The notes under the pieces: generated by a model | Seen by the model: the letters and a program-made list of their open reading frames with translations, nothing else | Databases searched by the model: none | Told to the model about the DNA's origin: nothing | Position numbers and translations under genes: made by a program | Origin: Legionellaceae bacterium | GTDB lineage: Bacteria > Pseudomonadota > Gammaproteobacteria > Legionellales > Legionellaceae | NCBI GenBank assembly: GCA_029212505.1 | Contig: JARGOS010000009.1 | Location: 1 to 64,000, forward strand | Length of the DNA: 64,000 nt | Direction of reading: 5' to 3' | In this document: one piece after another, positions 63,042 through 64,000 of the stretch | Numbering within the stretch: the first letter of the stretch is position 1 | Layout: each line of letters starts with the position of its first letter

Positions 63042-64000
63042 TTATCTTGAGCCACTCACAGCGTGGCTTCATCTTCATCCTTATTGGTCGTTGTTTCTTG
63101 CTTTTTTTATTGCCTTTATTGAGTCGTTAGCTTTTCTTGGCAGTATTATTCCTGGAACAGTTGTCATGACTGCGCTGGGTATTTTAGCGGGTTCAGGTGT
63201 GATGCGTATTGATCTCACGTTTATTTTTGCAGCGCTTGGCGCCATCATAGGTGACGTCGCGAGTTATGGCCTGGGCTATAAGTTTAGTGACCGACTCCTC
63301 ACCATCTGGCCTTTTAGTCGCTATCCAACCTGGCTTGAATATGGACAAAATTATTTTGACCGCCATGGCACAAAAAGCATATTTTTAGGGCGATTTATTG
63401 GGCCTTTACGTTCTATCATTCCCGTTGTAGCGGGGATGATGCGTATGAAGCAACTACCTTTTTTAACAGCCAATATTATGTCAGGTATTGCTTGGTCCAT
63501 CGTTTATGTTACACCTGGCGTTCTCATAGGCAGTGCAAGCTCCGAACTTTCAGCAGAGGGTGCCACGCGTCTCTTTCTTTTTATTCTTATTTTACTTGGA
63601 CTGGTGTGGTTCGTCAGTGTTGTGATCAAATGGCTTTTTGCTCATGTCAGCTCTTTTTGTCAAACACGATTGCATTATGTCTGGGCCTGGCTGGAAGATA
63701 ACCGTTTATTATCGCGATTAACACGCCCACTCACACCACCTAACGAAGGCAATCACGCAGCAACAGCTGCCCTTCTCGTAAGCTTCATATTTTCTATCAG
63801 TATTATTGTCAGCATATTCTTATGGTTTATCTGGATTGATGAACTGGGTGATTTACTTGATCTGCCTATTTATTTCTTTTTTCAAAGTTTACGTACCCAG
63901 CCTATGGATATGTTTTTTGTTATTATACGCTGCCTGATTGATACGTATCCTTTGCTTGTTTTTTCGATGATGATTTCGCTTAATATGATCTACCGTCGTA
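63025..64000 (+). CDS. DedA–PAP2 fusion membrane protein (3' end outside window)
   Basis: An open frame of at least 325 residues. The first ~205 residues are a DedA (VTT) domain with family motifs [18 protein letters not shown] and [21 protein letters not shown] (about 112-132). A polar segment near 230-250 ([15 protein letters not shown]) is followed by the first helices of what looks like a PAP2 phosphatase domain, cut by the window edge before its catalytic motifs. DedA-PAP2 fusions are known in gammaproteobacteria and are thought to act on undecaprenyl or phosphatidyl phosphates. I start at ATG 63025, preceded by GGGG. It overlaps lipB by 17 nt and so belongs to the dacA-ybeD-lipB operon. 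Confidence 0.88.
   Translation, partial: MQLFANYLEPLTAWLHLHPYWSLFLAFFIAFIESLAFLGSIIPGTVVMTALGILAGSGVMRIDLTFIFAALGAIIGDVASYGLGYKFSDRLLTIWPFSRYPTWLEYGQNYFDRHGTKSIFLGRFIGPLRSIIPVVAGMMRMKQLPFLTANIMSGIAWSIVYVTPGVLIGSASSELSAEGATRLFLFILILLGLVWFVSVVIKWLFAHVSSFCQTRLHYVWAWLEDNRLLSRLTRPLTPPNEGNHAATAALLVSFIFSISIIVSIFLWFIWIDELGDLLDLPIYFFFQSLRTQPMDMFFVIIRCLIDTYPLLVFSMMISLNMIYRR

Overview
The window reads as chromosome of a gammaproteobacterium close to the Legionellales (Legionella/Coxiella relatives). This is inferred from the moderately AT-rich composition, Legionella-type gene neighbourhoods (surE-…-nlpD-rpoS; accD-folC-SPOR-cvpA; dacA-ybeD-lipB), an ecto-NTPDase of the GDA1/CD39 family, a eukaryotic-type protein kinase-like protein with an acidic tail, and very large proteins without clear relatives. 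No 16S rRNA or other phylogenetic marker lies in the window, so the genus is not claimed.

Layout. 1-3.3 kb: the 3' part of tRNA-Ser(GGA), followed by two back-to-back HipB/HipA toxin-antitoxin modules whose shared 214-bp control region holds two kinds of palindromic operator. 3.3-12.5 kb: a TSUP permease, an orphan coiled-coil protein, mfd, ETF-ubiquinone oxidoreductase, tldD and a nitrilase-family amidase. 12.6-21.3 kb: one giant gene for a 2894-residue protein with a SecA-type ATPase core embedded in otherwise unrecognised sequence. 21.3-33.3 kb: a Bax-inhibitor-like membrane protein, ygfZ, then a tightly coupled minus-strand operon ppsA-antiporter-nadC-murG facing a plus-strand operon purB-nadB-nadA, so all three genes of aspartate-to-NaMN synthesis sit within 9.3 kb. 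33.4-40.7 kb: an orphan membrane-anchored protein, a 6S RNA gene abutting rpoS tail to tail, the operon lipoprotein-surE-yqaA-nlpD-rpoS, and a kinase-like protein. 40.8-47.7 kb: comEC, a short REP-like hairpin, and a five-gene coupled cluster (outer-membrane barrel, GNAT, CapK-like ligase, membrane protein, TolC-like factor). 48.0-52.3 kb: a MATE transporter, an ABC-F protein and an L,D-transpeptidase-like protein. 52.4-57.7 kb: a malic enzyme and the accD-folC-SPOR-cvpA operon. 57.7-64 kb: an NTPDase, an L,D-transpeptidase, rlpA, and the dacA-ybeD-lipB-dedA/PAP2 operon, which runs off the window.

The housekeeping genes fall into a few themes: NAD and lipoate cofactor synthesis, PEP/malate central carbon nodes, peptidoglycan remodelling (MurG, two L,D-transpeptidase-type proteins, DacA, RlpA, NlpD) and stationary-phase control (RpoS plus 6S RNA). 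The most novel items are the SecA-core giant, the kinase-like protein with 17-residue repeats, the coupled CapK/GNAT/TolC cluster, and the HipBA pair with palindromes spaced exactly 49 bp apart.
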